Shown piece after piece: positions 36,748 through 46,690 of a stretch of DNA of 64,000 nt. The notes under the pieces were generated by a model. That model was not told the DNA's origin. It saw only the letters and a program-made list of their open reading frames with translations, and searched no databases. The DNA lies in assembly GCF_011045125.1 (NCBI RefSeq), contig NZ_JAAKZF010000002.1, forward strand, positions 1-64,000, given 5' to 3'. Positions within the stretch are counted from its first letter, which is position 1, and the number at the start of each line of letters is the position of its first letter. Made by a program: the position numbers and the translations under genes. Source of the DNA: Allomesorhizobium camelthorni (GTDB lineage: Bacteria; Pseudomonadota; Alphaproteobacteria; Rhizobiales; Rhizobiaceae).

Positions 36748-37511
36748 CGGACCTTGCGAATGAGCGCGCCGCCCGGCACGCGTTCGAGCGCCTTCTCATG
36801 GTGCAACGCAAGCCTGAGATTCCGGCCGGCGAGGCGGGCGTGTTCCTGCATGATCGCTTCGGCGCGAGCACCCTCGCGATTGGCTATCGCCTCGACGACG
36901 CAGCGATGCTGATCCTGGGCGACAAAAAGGACCCTGTGCGATTCCGGCATCAGTGCCTGGGCCATGACAAAGCCGCTGGGAGAGGCGAAAGGCAGGGAAA
37001 CCGCCCTTTCGATCTGCCGCTCCAGCGTCGGGCTTTCCGCCATATCGACGATGAGCGCGTGAAGGCGCGCATTCGCCGTCACGTAGCGGGAGAACCCTTC
37101 CTCGGTGGCAATGGCGGATTCGACCACCTCGTCGAGTTCCTGCAGGCAAGCATTGAGCGGTCCAAGTCGCGCCATCGAGCCGCGCTCCGCCGCAAGACGC
37201 GCGGCCAGACCTTCCAGCGTGCCGCGGATCTCGATGGCATCGAATACATCCTGCTGCGAGAAGGATTTCACCGCGAAGCCGCCGGAAGGAATGGTTTCGA
37301 CGAGGCCTTCCTCTTCGAGCCGCTGCAGCGCCGCGCGAATGGGGGTGCGGGAAATCCCGGTTCGCTCCGCGACCGAAAGCTCGGAAATGCGTTTCCCTGG
37401 CGCGAGCGCGCCCTCAAGGATCAGTTCGCGCATGATGAGTAGGGCCTTTACCGTTCGCGACTGGCCCTTGTCGGCTTCCGACGCCGAAGGAAGCTCCGCC
37501 ACCTGGCTCAT
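36744..37511 (-). CDS. GntR-family regulator (FCD subgroup)
   Basis: A 255-residue regulator. The HTH spans residues about 18-82 (ISELSVAERTGISRTPIRAALQRLEEEGLVETIP), and the FCD domain has the expected ligand-site residues in NARLHALIVD and the QDQHRCVVEAIANREG segment. The start at 37511 has GGAG nine bases upstream; 37526 and 37562 are alternatives. It is first in the gntR-metF-ligM-dioxygenase line and most likely binds the three CTGTATAC sites. The inducer is probably an aromatic intermediate. Confidence 0.88.
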
Positions 37512-37567
37512 TTTCTGACGCTCCATATTTTCATCCACAGAGCAATGACGCTGCCGCTGCATGCAGC

Positions 37568-37577
37568 CTGTATACTG
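37568..37577. promoter_or_regulatory. CTGTATACTG operator-like site upstream of gntR
   Basis: CTGTATACTG, a near-palindrome, lies 56 bases upstream of the gntR start. It shares the CTGTATAC core with the sites at 34331 and 37872, consistent with autoregulation. Confidence 0.6.
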
Positions 37578-37580
37578 TTC

Positions 37581-37860
37581 TGGCGTCTCTGCAGTGTCAA
37601 CAGCGTCGTCGGTCGACGCTTACTTCCAAGCGCTTGTCACCAGTTCCACCAGATATGGGCGCCATGGCCGTGATCGCCACCTGGCCAGACCAAAGCAATG
37701 CCGGTTCGCGACAGAATGGGACCCCCCAATGCTTTGTCAGGCACAAATGTACCTTTTCGCCGCTCCTGTGCGCCGGAACCGACGCTCTGCAATCGTTGCG
37801 CGCTGGAGCTGCTCGCTGGCGCAAGCAATGATGGTCCCTTTGCCTGCGCCCCTTGGCTTA
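37581..37860. other. unexplained part of a long divergent intergenic region
   Basis: The gntR and ABC transporter starts are 432 bases apart, long for this genome. The ends hold operator sites. The middle has no gene I can support; short frames on both strands look non-coding. It could contain a long 5' leader, an unannotated small RNA or a remnant of an insertion, but I see no terminator-like hairpin or mobile-element ends here. Confidence 0.4.
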
Positions 37861-37871
37861 TGAGGCAACAA

Positions 37872-37881
37872 CTGTATACAT
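37872..37881. promoter_or_regulatory. CTGTATACAT operator-like site upstream of the ABC transporter
   Basis: CTGTATACAT, identical to the site at 34331, lies 62 bases before the binding-protein ATG. A perfect 7-bp hairpin GCCGTGA/TCACGGC (37892-37898/37904-37910) follows in the presumed leader. Confidence 0.6.
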
Positions 37882-37943
37882 TTGGTCGGCAGCCGTGAAG
37901 CGCTCACGGCTCGGGAGGTATGCAGGCAAGGGAGGATTTTGGC

Positions 37944-39119
37944 ATGTCTATAAGAAGAACAGCTGCCGTAGTGGCCGTGGGCCTGGGTTTGTCCTCGGGT
38001 GCATTCGCGCAGGAAACCGTGAAGATCGGCGTCATCCTGCCCTATTCGGGTCCGTTCGCCGACGCCGCGAACCAGCTCGAGGCCGGCATCAAGCTCTATA
38101 TGCAGCAGAACGGCGATGAGGTCGCCGGCAAGAAAATCGAGATCGTCCGCAAGGATACCGGCGGCCCGGCGCCGGACGTCGCCAAGCGTGTCGCCCAGGA
38201 ACTGGTCGTGCGCGATCAAGTTGACATCCTCGCCGGTTTCGCGCTGACGCCTGAAGCACTCGGCGCGGCGGACGTTTCCGCGGAGGCCCAGAAACTGATG
38301 GTGGTGATGAACGCCGCCACGTCGGTCGTCACCGAGAAATCGCCCTATATCGTCCGCACATCGGTGACGATCCCGCAGGTCAACTACGTCTTCGGCAAAT
38401 GGGCGGCCGAGCAGGGGGGCATCAAGGAGGCATACACGCTCGTCTCCGACTACGGGCCGGGCCATGACGCTGAAAGCTCGTTCTCGAAAGGCTTCACCGA
38501 GGCCGGCGGCAAGATCATCGGCTCCGACAAGACGCCGGTCGCCAATCCGGATTTCTCTGCCTTCGTCCAGCGCGTGAAGGACGCCAATCCTGAAGCCGTC
38601 TACGTGTTCATTCCCGGCGGCGCACAGCCGGCGGCCCTCGGCAAGGCGCTCGCCGACCGCGGTCTCACGCCCCCCAGCGTCAAGCTTTTCGGCCAGGGCG
38701 AGCTGACGCATCCCGAAGCGCTTGAAAGCATGGGTGAGACGGCAAAGGGCATCATCACGACGTTCCACTATACGCTGGAGCGCGACGATCCGTTGAACAA
38801 TGAATATGTGAAGGCTTATCGCGATGCGAATAACGGGCGCAGCCCGGATCTGTTCTCGATAGGCGGCTATGACGGGATGCACCTCATCTACGAGGCGCTG
38901 AAGAAGACAAATGGCGACGCCAGCGGCGACGCGCTGCTGGAGGCGGCCAAGGGCATGTCCTGGATGAGCCCCCGCGGGCCGATGTCCATCGACCCCGAGA
39001 CGCGCGACGTCGTGCAGACCGTCTACATCCGCGAGGTGAAGGAGGTTGACGGAGAGCTCCAGAACGTCATCATCCACGAAATCCCGGACGTGAAGGATCC
39101 GCTGCACGGGGCGAAGTAG
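37944..39119 (+). CDS. HAAT-family ABC transporter substrate-binding protein
   Basis: A 391-residue periplasmic type I binding protein (Peripla_BP_6). Residues 1-22 form a Sec signal peptide (TAAVVAVGLGLSSGAFAQ). The core starts VKIGVILPYSGPFADAANQ, typical for this family. Although named for branched-chain amino acids, relatives bind aromatic acids. The start follows GGGAGG. It is the first gene of a complete five-gene transporter divergent from the gntR-metF-ligM cluster, with a shared operator type, so an aromatic acid ligand is likely. Confidence 0.9.
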   Translation: MSIRRTAAVVAVGLGLSSGAFAQETVKIGVILPYSGPFADAANQLEAGIKLYMQQNGDEVAGKKIEIVRKDTGGPAPDVAKRVAQELVVRDQVDILAGFALTPEALGAADVSAEAQKLMVVMNAATSVVTEKSPYIVRTSVTIPQVNYVFGKWAAEQGGIKEAYTLVSDYGPGHDAESSFSKGFTEAGGKIIGSDKTPVANPDFSAFVQRVKDANPEAVYVFIPGGAQPAALGKALADRGLTPPSVKLFGQGELTHPEALESMGETAKGIITTFHYTLERDDPLNNEYVKAYRDANNGRSPDLFSIGGYDGMHLIYEALKKTNGDASGDALLEAAKGMSWMSPRGPMSIDPETRDVVQTVYIREVKEVDGELQNVIIHEIPDVKDPLHGAK

Positions 39120-39144
39120 CACGAACCGGGTCCAAGGGCGGATC

Positions 39145-40008
39145 GTGATCAGTCAGCTTGCCATCGTCCTCTTCGACGGGTTCGCCTTCGGAATGCTTCT
39201 GTTCGTCCTGTCCGTGGGCCTCTCCGTTACGCTCGGGCTGATGAACTTCATCAACCTTGCGCACGGTGCGTTCGGCATGCTGGGCGGCTATGTCGCCGTG
39301 ACGGCTATGCGCGGGCTCGGCCTGCCCTTTCTCGCCGCACTGCCGGCCGCCTTTCTTGCGGCCGCAGCAATCAGCATCCTACTCGAGCGGACGCTCTTTC
39401 GCCGGCTCTACAGGGCCGGCGAACTAAACCAGGTGCTGTTCACCATCGGCGTGGTCTTCGTCGCCACCGCGATGGCGACGTACGCCTTCGGCACAGTCCA
39501 GCAGGTGATCCAGCTTCCCGGCTGGCTGCGCGGCTCGGTCGAGGTCGCAGGGCTGCGGCTCGGCGCCTATCGGATATTCATCATCGCCGTGGCGCTGGCC
39601 GTCACCGGGCTTCTCGTGTTCGGGCTGGAACGCACCCGGCTCGGCGCCCGCATACGCGCTGCGGTGGACAATCAGCGCGTCGCCCAGGGACTGGGTCTCG
39701 ATGTGGAGAAGATATTCGCCGTCACCTTCGCACTTGGCAGCGGGCTGGCCGGCCTCGGCGGGGCGCTGGCGATCGAGATCGTCGGGCTCGATCCGTCCTT
39801 CGGCTTCCATTATCTCGTCTATGTGCTGATCGTGGTCTCTGTCGGCGGTCTCGGCTCGGTCGCGGGCTCCTTCTTCGGCGCTGCCTTGTTGGGAATCTGC
39901 GATGTGGCCGGCAAATATTTCGTGCCGGAGATCGGCTCGTTCCTCATCTACCTGCTGCTCGTGGCGATCCTCTTCGTGCGGCCGCTCGGCCTGTTCGGGA
40001 GGCGTTAG
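39145..40008 (+). CDS. HAAT-family ABC transporter permease (LivH type)
   Basis: A 287-residue inner-membrane permease with about eight hydrophobic segments. The LivH opening GLSVTLGLMNFINLAHGAFGMLGGY and the EAA-like loop near GSGLAGLGGALA are family signatures. The start is a GTG at 39145, 25 bases after the binding-protein stop. The next permease follows by seven bases. Confidence 0.92.
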   Translation: MISQLAIVLFDGFAFGMLLFVLSVGLSVTLGLMNFINLAHGAFGMLGGYVAVTAMRGLGLPFLAALPAAFLAAAAISILLERTLFRRLYRAGELNQVLFTIGVVFVATAMATYAFGTVQQVIQLPGWLRGSVEVAGLRLGAYRIFIIAVALAVTGLLVFGLERTRLGARIRAAVDNQRVAQGLGLDVEKIFAVTFALGSGLAGLGGALAIEIVGLDPSFGFHYLVYVLIVVSVGGLGSVAGSFFGAALLGICDVAGKYFVPEIGSFLIYLLLVAILFVRPLGLFGRR

Positions 40009-40015
40009 CTGCGCA

Positions 40016-41002
40016 ATGACGGTCGAGACGCCCACACTCGCTGATCCGCACGACTGGTTGGAGCGCAAGGGCCGTTGGTCGGCCTTCGAGATCGCCTTTT
40101 GGGTCGCGTCACTGCTGCCGTTCTTCCTGTTTCAGACATACCTGCCGCTGGCCAGCCAGATCGCCGTCACCGCGCTTTTCGCCGTCTCCGTCGATCTTGT
40201 GCTTGGCTATGCCGGCATCATAACGCTCGGCCACGCAATGTTCTTCGGTCTCGGCGCCTATGCGGCCGGCCTGATCAGCAAGGCCGGCTGGGGCGAACCT
40301 CTGACCGGCCTCATCTTTGCGGCGGCCTTCGCCGGACTGGTCGGCTACGTCGCGAGCTTCATCATCGTGCGTGTCCAGCACCTCGCCCTGATAATGATCA
40401 CCCTCGGCCTCGGCTTCCTGACCTATGAACTGGCCAATTCGATGAGTTGGCTGACCGGTGGCACGGACGGCCTCCAGGGCGTCGAGACCTGGCCGATCCT
40501 CGGCGTCTTCCGCTTCGATCTGTGGGGCTACACCGCCTATGGCTACGCGCTTGCCGCGCTCTTCCTCGGCCTCGTGCTCAGCCGGCGTATCGTCCATTCC
40601 TCCTTTGGTCTTTCGCTTCGCGGTATTCGCGAGAACGTGAGACGCATGCCGGCGGTCGGCTCGGATTATCGCGGCCACCTGCAGAAGATCTACACAATTT
40701 CGGCTGCCGTGGCCGGCTGCGCGGGCGCGTTGCTTACCCAGACCACCGACACCGTTTCACTCGACACGTTGAGCTTCCAGCGGTCCGCCGACGTGGTGGT
40801 GATGCTGATACTCGGCGGCACCGGGCGTCTTTACGGGGCTGTGATCGGCGCCATCATCTTCATGGTGGCGCGCGACCAGCTCGCCGACATGAACCCGCAA
40901 TATTGGTACTTCTGGATCGGACTGCTGCTGATGGTTGTCGTTCTCGTCATGCCGAAAGGCATCCTCGGCGGCTTGGCGCGGCTCGCGGGCGAGCGCGACT
41001 GA
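40016..41002 (+). CDS. HAAT-family ABC transporter permease (LivM type)
   Basis: A 328-residue permease with about ten hydrophobic segments. Signatures are DLVLGYAGIITLGHAMFFGLGAYAAG and the cytoplasmic GLSLRGIRENVRRMPAVGSD loop that contacts the ATPases. The start at 40016 overlaps no earlier gene. The stop TGA overlaps the ATG of livG by one base, showing tight coupling. Confidence 0.92.
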   Translation: MTVETPTLADPHDWLERKGRWSAFEIAFWVASLLPFFLFQTYLPLASQIAVTALFAVSVDLVLGYAGIITLGHAMFFGLGAYAAGLISKAGWGEPLTGLIFAAAFAGLVGYVASFIIVRVQHLALIMITLGLGFLTYELANSMSWLTGGTDGLQGVETWPILGVFRFDLWGYTAYGYALAALFLGLVLSRRIVHSSFGLSLRGIRENVRRMPAVGSDYRGHLQKIYTISAAVAGCAGALLTQTTDTVSLDTLSFQRSADVVVMLILGGTGRLYGAVIGAIIFMVARDQLADMNPQYWYFWIGLLLMVVVLVMPKGILGGLARLAGERD

Positions 41003-41763
41003 TGGAGACGCAACAGCCAGCCCTGCGCACCGAGGCGCTGTGCAAGAGCTTTGGCTCGCTCAAGGTGGCGCGCGACGTCACCATCGAGTTGCCGCGCGGC
41101 GCGCGGCATGCGCTGATCGGCCCGAACGGCGCCGGCAAGACCACGCTGATCAACCTGATCACCGGCGAGATGCGCGCCGATTCTGGGCGCATCGCGCTGG
41201 ACGGCAGGGATATTACACAGGACCCGACGATGGCGAGGGTACGCTACGGTCTGACACGTACCTTCCAGATCAACACGCTGTTTCCCGACCTTGCGCCGAT
41301 CGAGGCGGTCACGCTGGCGATCTGCGAACGCGAGCGGCTCGCCGGGCAGTTCTGGAAAGGCCTCACCGCTCATCGCGAGGCAATCGACGAGGGCTTTGAG
41401 ATCCTGCGCCAGTTGCAACTCGCCGAGGTCGCGATCCGCCCGACGCGCACCTTGCCCTACGGCCAGCAGAGGCTGCTGGAGATTGCGCTGGCGCTCGCCA
41501 CCAGGCCCAAGGTGTTGCTCCTCGATGAGCCCGCTGCGGGCGTGCCGAAGGGCGAGAGTGCGGCGCTCTTCAGCGTCATCGCCGCGCTTCCCGATGACAT
41601 CTCCGTGCTCTTCATCGAGCACGATATGGATATCGTCTTCAGCTTCGCAACGCGCATCATCGTTATGGTCTCTGGCGGCGTGCTGCTGGAGGCCGAGCCT
41701 GCGGTCGTGCGCAGCGACCCGCGGGTCCGCGAAGTCTATCTGGGGCGAGCCAGCCATGCCTGA
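41002..41763 (+). CDS. HAAT-family ABC transporter ATP-binding protein (LivG type)
   Basis: A 253-residue ATPase: Walker A GPNGAGKTT (residues about 38-46), Q-loop in LTRTFQINTLFP, and Walker B VLLLDEPAAG. The signature LPYGQQRLLEIALALA replaces the usual LSGG, as in many LivG proteins. It overlaps the next ATPase gene by eight bases. Confidence 0.93.
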   Translation: METQQPALRTEALCKSFGSLKVARDVTIELPRGARHALIGPNGAGKTTLINLITGEMRADSGRIALDGRDITQDPTMARVRYGLTRTFQINTLFPDLAPIEAVTLAICERERLAGQFWKGLTAHREAIDEGFEILRQLQLAEVAIRPTRTLPYGQQRLLEIALALATRPKVLLLDEPAAGVPKGESAALFSVIAALPDDISVLFIEHDMDIVFSFATRIIVMVSGGVLLEAEPAVVRSDPRVREVYLGRASHA

Positions 41764-42469
41764 GCCGCTGCTGGAATTCCGCGATGTGCGCTCCGGCTAC
41801 GCGGAGGCCGTCGTGCTGGACGGCGTGTCCTTTGCGCTGCCGGCGCATGGCAGCCTCGCCGTGCTCGGCCGCAATGGTGTCGGCAAGACGACGCTGCTTC
41901 TGACTGCAATGGGATTCGTCCCGCTGGTGCGCGGCTCGGTCCTGTTCAACGGCAGGGACATTTCGCGCCTGCCGCCGCACAAGCGCGCATGGATGGGCCT
42001 CGGTTGGGTGCCGCAGGAGCGCGAGATCTTTCCTTCGCTGACCGTCGAGGAGAACCTGAAGGTGGGATGGCGGCGCGGCCGCTGGGATCTCGACGCTGTC
42101 TACGGGCTTTTTCCCCGGCTGAAGGAACGGCGCGTCAACATGGGCCACCAGCTTTCCGGCGGCGAGCAGCAGATGCTGACGATCGCCCGCACGCTGATGA
42201 CAAATCCCGCTGTCCTCCTGTTGGACGAGCCGCTGGAAGGGCTTGCACCCATCATCGTCGAAGAACTCACCGCTGCGATCCGCCAGATGGCCGAGGATGG
42301 AATTGCGCTTGTCCTGATTGAGCAGCACGCCAACGTGGCGCTCAGGCTGACGAAGGAGGCGGTGCTGATCGAGCGCGGGATTATCGCCCACCGCGCACAG
42401 TCGTCGGACCTCCTCGACAATCCCGGCATGCTGGATCGCTATCTCGGTTTGCGCCTGCAAGAGCGGTAG
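41756..42469 (+). CDS. HAAT-family ABC transporter ATP-binding protein (LivF type)
   Basis: A 237-residue ATPase: Walker A GRNGVGKTT, ABC signature LSGGEQQMLTIARTL, Walker B VLLLDEPLEG and the switch His in IEQHANVA. It is the last gene of the five-gene transporter and is followed after 95 bases by the SDR. Confidence 0.93.
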   Translation: MPEPLLEFRDVRSGYAEAVVLDGVSFALPAHGSLAVLGRNGVGKTTLLLTAMGFVPLVRGSVLFNGRDISRLPPHKRAWMGLGWVPQEREIFPSLTVEENLKVGWRRGRWDLDAVYGLFPRLKERRVNMGHQLSGGEQQMLTIARTLMTNPAVLLLDEPLEGLAPIIVEELTAAIRQMAEDGIALVLIEQHANVALRLTKEAVLIERGIIAHRAQSSDLLDNPGMLDRYLGLRLQER

Positions 42470-42564
42470 GGACCCGGCGCCGCCAAAGATGTGCCATAGC
42501 AATGGCCATAAATTTTCGCCATTGTCGCGCCCAATAGCAGTTTCGAACGCAGGGGAGATGGCAA

Positions 42565-43416
42565 ATGACGCGTGTGGTCGTAACAGGCGGTAGCGGCAAG
42601 CTCGGCCGTGCATGCGTGGAGGACCTGCTGAGCCATGGCTATGAGGTCTTGAACGTGGACGCCATGCCGCCCGCCAAGGAAAATTGCCCCTTCGTACAGG
42701 CGGACCTGACCGATTTCGGCCAGGCATTCGAAGTTCTGGCGGGGGTCGATGACCGGCTTGGCGAGATCGAAGCGCTCGTCCATCTGGCAGCGATCCCGGC
42801 GCCCGGCAAGCAGCCGAACGCGGCAACCTTCAAGGTCAATACGCTCAGCACCTACAACGTCTTCGAGGCAGCCCGGCGCCTCAAGATCCGCAATGTCGTC
42901 TGGGCGTCGAGCGAAACCGTGCTCGGTCTTCCGTTCGACAAGCCGCCGCCCTATGCCCCTGTGGACGAGGACTATGCCGGCCGGCCCGAGACCGCTTACT
43001 CGCTTTCCAAGCTGCTTGGCGAGGAAATGGCGAAGCAATTCTGCCGTTGGGATCCTGAGCTTAAGATCATCGGGCTGCGTTTCTCCAATGTCATGGAGCC
43101 TGGAGACTACGCGCGATTTCCTTCGTTCGACGCCGATGCCCGCCTCAGGAAATGGAACCTCTGGGCCTATATCGACGCGCGCGACGCCTCCCAGGCGATT
43201 CGAAGGGCGCTCGAAGCTCCGATCAGGGGCGCCGAAATCTTCGTCATCGCCAATACCGACACGGTCATGTCGCGGCCGAATGCGGAACTGATGGCGGAGG
43301 TCTATCCCGGCGTGCCGCTGGCGCAAGGCGCAAGCGGCAACGAGACACTGCTGTCGATCGAAAAGGCGAGGCGGCTTCTCGGTTACGAGCCGCAATACAG
43401 CTGGCGTGGAGGCTGA
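42565..43416 (+). CDS. NAD(P)-dependent extended SDR / epimerase-like oxidoreductase
   Basis: A 283-residue Rossmann protein. The dinucleotide motif is TGGSGKLG (residues about 7-14), and the active-site YxxxK is YSLSK, with the Ser in WASSETVLG before it. It resembles NAD-dependent epimerase/dehydratases and uronate dehydrogenases. AGGGGAGATGG precedes the start. It lies 95 bases after the ABC transporter on the same strand and may be co-transcribed, suggesting a step on the imported compound. The substrate is unknown. Confidence 0.85.
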   Translation: MTRVVVTGGSGKLGRACVEDLLSHGYEVLNVDAMPPAKENCPFVQADLTDFGQAFEVLAGVDDRLGEIEALVHLAAIPAPGKQPNAATFKVNTLSTYNVFEAARRLKIRNVVWASSETVLGLPFDKPPPYAPVDEDYAGRPETAYSLSKLLGEEMAKQFCRWDPELKIIGLRFSNVMEPGDYARFPSFDADARLRKWNLWAYIDARDASQAIRRALEAPIRGAEIFVIANTDTVMSRPNAELMAEVYPGVPLAQGASGNETLLSIEKARRLLGYEPQYSWRGG

Positions 43417-43510
43417 GCTTTGGACGAAAATGTCAAAGTTTCGGTAGCCCGTCTGACCGTTGCTGCCGAATGCAGTCGAGGCTCCGCTGCAGCAACTCAC
43501 CGGTCCGGAG

Positions 43511-45526
43511 TCATTTGACCCCATCCAGCCATTTAAGATCATCCGGCGAAAGCGAGATGTCGAGCGCCCGCAGGCTGTCGTCAAGTTCGCCAAGCGTGCG
43601 CGGACCGATGAGCGGGATGGACGGGAACGGCTGCGCCAGCACATAGGCAAGCGCCACATGGATCGGGCTCTTGCCTAGCCTGGCGGCCAGCTCGACCGCA
43701 CGGTCGCGGCGGCCGAAATTCCTGTCGGAATACCAGACGCGCACCAGTTCCTCGTTTTTTCGCTTGTCGCGACCGGCGCGGTCGGTGAAGAAGCCGCGGC
43801 CCTGGCTCGACCAGGCAAAGTTCGGCATCTGCCGGGCTGTGAGCCAGGCCTTCCATTCGTCGCTGGAGGATGTGACACAACCCGGCCAGATCGGCTCAAG
43901 CATCTCGGCGAGCGAGAAATTGTTGGACAGCGCACCGGGCCGCTGCTTGCCGTTCCTGTCGGCATAGGCGATCGCCTCGTCCATGCGCTCGCGCGTCCAG
44001 TTCGAGCCGCCGAATGGTCCGCGGATGCGGCCTGCCTTCACCTCGGCGTCCATCGCGTCGACGAACTCGCCGACCGGCACATCCGGATTGTCGCGGTGCA
44101 TGAAATAGATGTCTACATAGTCGGTCTTGAGCCGATCGAGCGACTGGGTGAGTTGCTTGCCGATCACGTCCGGATAGCAGAGAGGCGTATGCGCGCCCTT
44201 GCCGATTACGACGGAGGTTTCGCGCACGCCGCGGTTTTTCAGCCAGTCGCCCAGCAGCGCTTCGGTCTTGCCGGCGCCATAGACGAAGGCGGTGTCGAAG
44301 AGATTGCCGCCGGCTTCGTAGAAGGCGTCGAGCAGTATCGAGCCCGACGAGAAAGTGCGGAAATCTTCGAAGCCGAGCGCCAGAACCGAGGCCGGACGGG
44401 CAAGGCCGGGTATCCGGCGTTTGGGAATAGCGGTTCCATTGGGGCCGAGCTTCCGCCCGGAGATCGTGTTGACCCGCCTTTCGGTCTTTTCGACGTCGTA
44501 TTCGAGCCGGACGGCCGCGCGCCATTTGTCGAGCACGGTAAGATTGCCGATGCTGTCGGCCCAGCCCATGCCGGGCCACGCGAACTCCTGCTTTCCCGCC
44601 AGAATGGCATCGCCAGCGGCATCGACTTCGAAGGCGTAGAGCCAGCCGCTTTCGGCGACCTCGACAATCTCGCTGCCGTTACCCGGCCGGATGATGCTGA
44701 TTTTTCCAGTGCCGCCTTCCTTGCCACCGGCGTACCAGAAATCGGCGACTTCTATGCGGCCCGTGGTGCCGAAGATCCGGAGCACATTGTCCTGGTTCAG
44801 GGAGATGCTGCAGGAAACTTCCGCGACGATGCCGTTCGGGAAACGCAGCAGGGCGGAGGCCCATTCGTCGACGCCGGACTTGCCGAGATGGGCTGTGCCG
44901 CGGACCTTGTCCGGCTCCAGGAAGAGCTGCCCGGCAGCGGCGCCGGCGATCAGCCGCGCCATCGAAACAGGATAGCCGCCGACATCGAGAATGCCGCCGC
45001 CGGCGAGTTCGTTGGAATAGAGCCGGTGTTCGGGCATGAAGCCGGGCATGGCGAAGCCGAAGCTCGACTTGATCATGCGCACCTCGCCGATGACGCCGGA
45101 CCTGACCAGTTCCACCAGCTTCAATGTCTGCGGATGCAAGCGGTACATGAAGGCTTCGCCGAGGAACGTGCCGGCCTTGCGCGCGGCATGGATCATCGCT
45201 TCGGCCTCGAAGGCGGTCAGCCCCATCGGCTTTTCGCAAAGCACATGCTTGCCGGCTTCGGCGGCCCTGATCGCCCATTGGGCGTGGCTTGGATGCGGCA
45301 TGGCGATATAGACCGCGTCGATGTCCGGGTCACGAAGCAGCGCTTCGTATCCCTCGACGACGCGCGCGCCCGGGAAAGCCTCGGCAAGGCCGGGCCTGCC
45401 TGGATTGCGGGTGGCGATGGCCGCCAGCCTGCCGGTTCGCGAATGAGCGACGCCGCCGGCAAACGCCTTGGCGATATTGCCCGGCCCGAGAATGCCCCAG
45501 CGTACGGGTGAAGACGCAGAATTCAT
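43511..45526 (-). CDS. Gfo/Idh/MocA oxidoreductase fused to an aldo/keto reductase
   Basis: A 671-residue two-enzyme fusion. Residues 1-345 are a Gfo/Idh/MocA dehydrogenase (RWGILGPGNIAKAFA; the EKP motif in CEKPMGL at 98-100; YRLHPQT). Residues about 372-671 are an aldo/keto reductase with a complete tetrad by eye: Asp411, Tyr416, Lys443, His477. The linker (350-370) is short. One protein could thus carry out two consecutive redox steps on a sugar or cyclitol. The start at 45526 follows an AAGGAG; an ATG at 45586 is an alternative. It is next to a CUT1 sugar transporter, which probably supplies the substrate. Confidence 0.88.
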   Translation of the reverse strand: MNSASSPVRWGILGPGNIAKAFAGGVAHSRTGRLAAIATRNPGRPGLAEAFPGARVVEGYEALLRDPDIDAVYIAMPHPSHAQWAIRAAEAGKHVLCEKPMGLTAFEAEAMIHAARKAGTFLGEAFMYRLHPQTLKLVELVRSGVIGEVRMIKSSFGFAMPGFMPEHRLYSNELAGGGILDVGGYPVSMARLIAGAAAGQLFLEPDKVRGTAHLGKSGVDEWASALLRFPNGIVAEVSCSISLNQDNVLRIFGTTGRIEVADFWYAGGKEGGTGKISIIRPGNGSEIVEVAESGWLYAFEVDAAGDAILAGKQEFAWPGMGWADSIGNLTVLDKWRAAVRLEYDVEKTERRVNTISGRKLGPNGTAIPKRRIPGLARPASVLALGFEDFRTFSSGSILLDAFYEAGGNLFDTAFVYGAGKTEALLGDWLKNRGVRETSVVIGKGAHTPLCYPDVIGKQLTQSLDRLKTDYVDIYFMHRDNPDVPVGEFVDAMDAEVKAGRIRGPFGGSNWTRERMDEAIAYADRNGKQRPGALSNNFSLAEMLEPIWPGCVTSSSDEWKAWLTARQMPNFAWSSQGRGFFTDRAGRDKRKNEELVRVWYSDRNFGRRDRAVELAARLGKSPIHVALAYVLAQPFPSIPLIGPRTLGELDDSLRALDISLSPDDLKWLDGVK

Positions 45527-45591
45527 GAAAATCTCCTTGGATGAAGCCGGGCAAGCCCGGTCGCCGCGCCGCTGCGGCGGATGCAAACAGG

Positions 45592-46680
<1,089 letters not shown>

Positions 46681-46690
46681 GCGGCCCCTC

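Noticed and set aside
37737-39122. 461-codon minus-strand frame opposite the HAAT binding protein
   Set aside because: No recognisable domain; the plus-strand protein has a signal peptide and family core.
44096-45511. 471-codon plus-strand frame opposite the Gfo/Idh-AKR fusion
   Set aside because: Antisense shadow; the fusion on the minus strand carries both enzymes' motifs.
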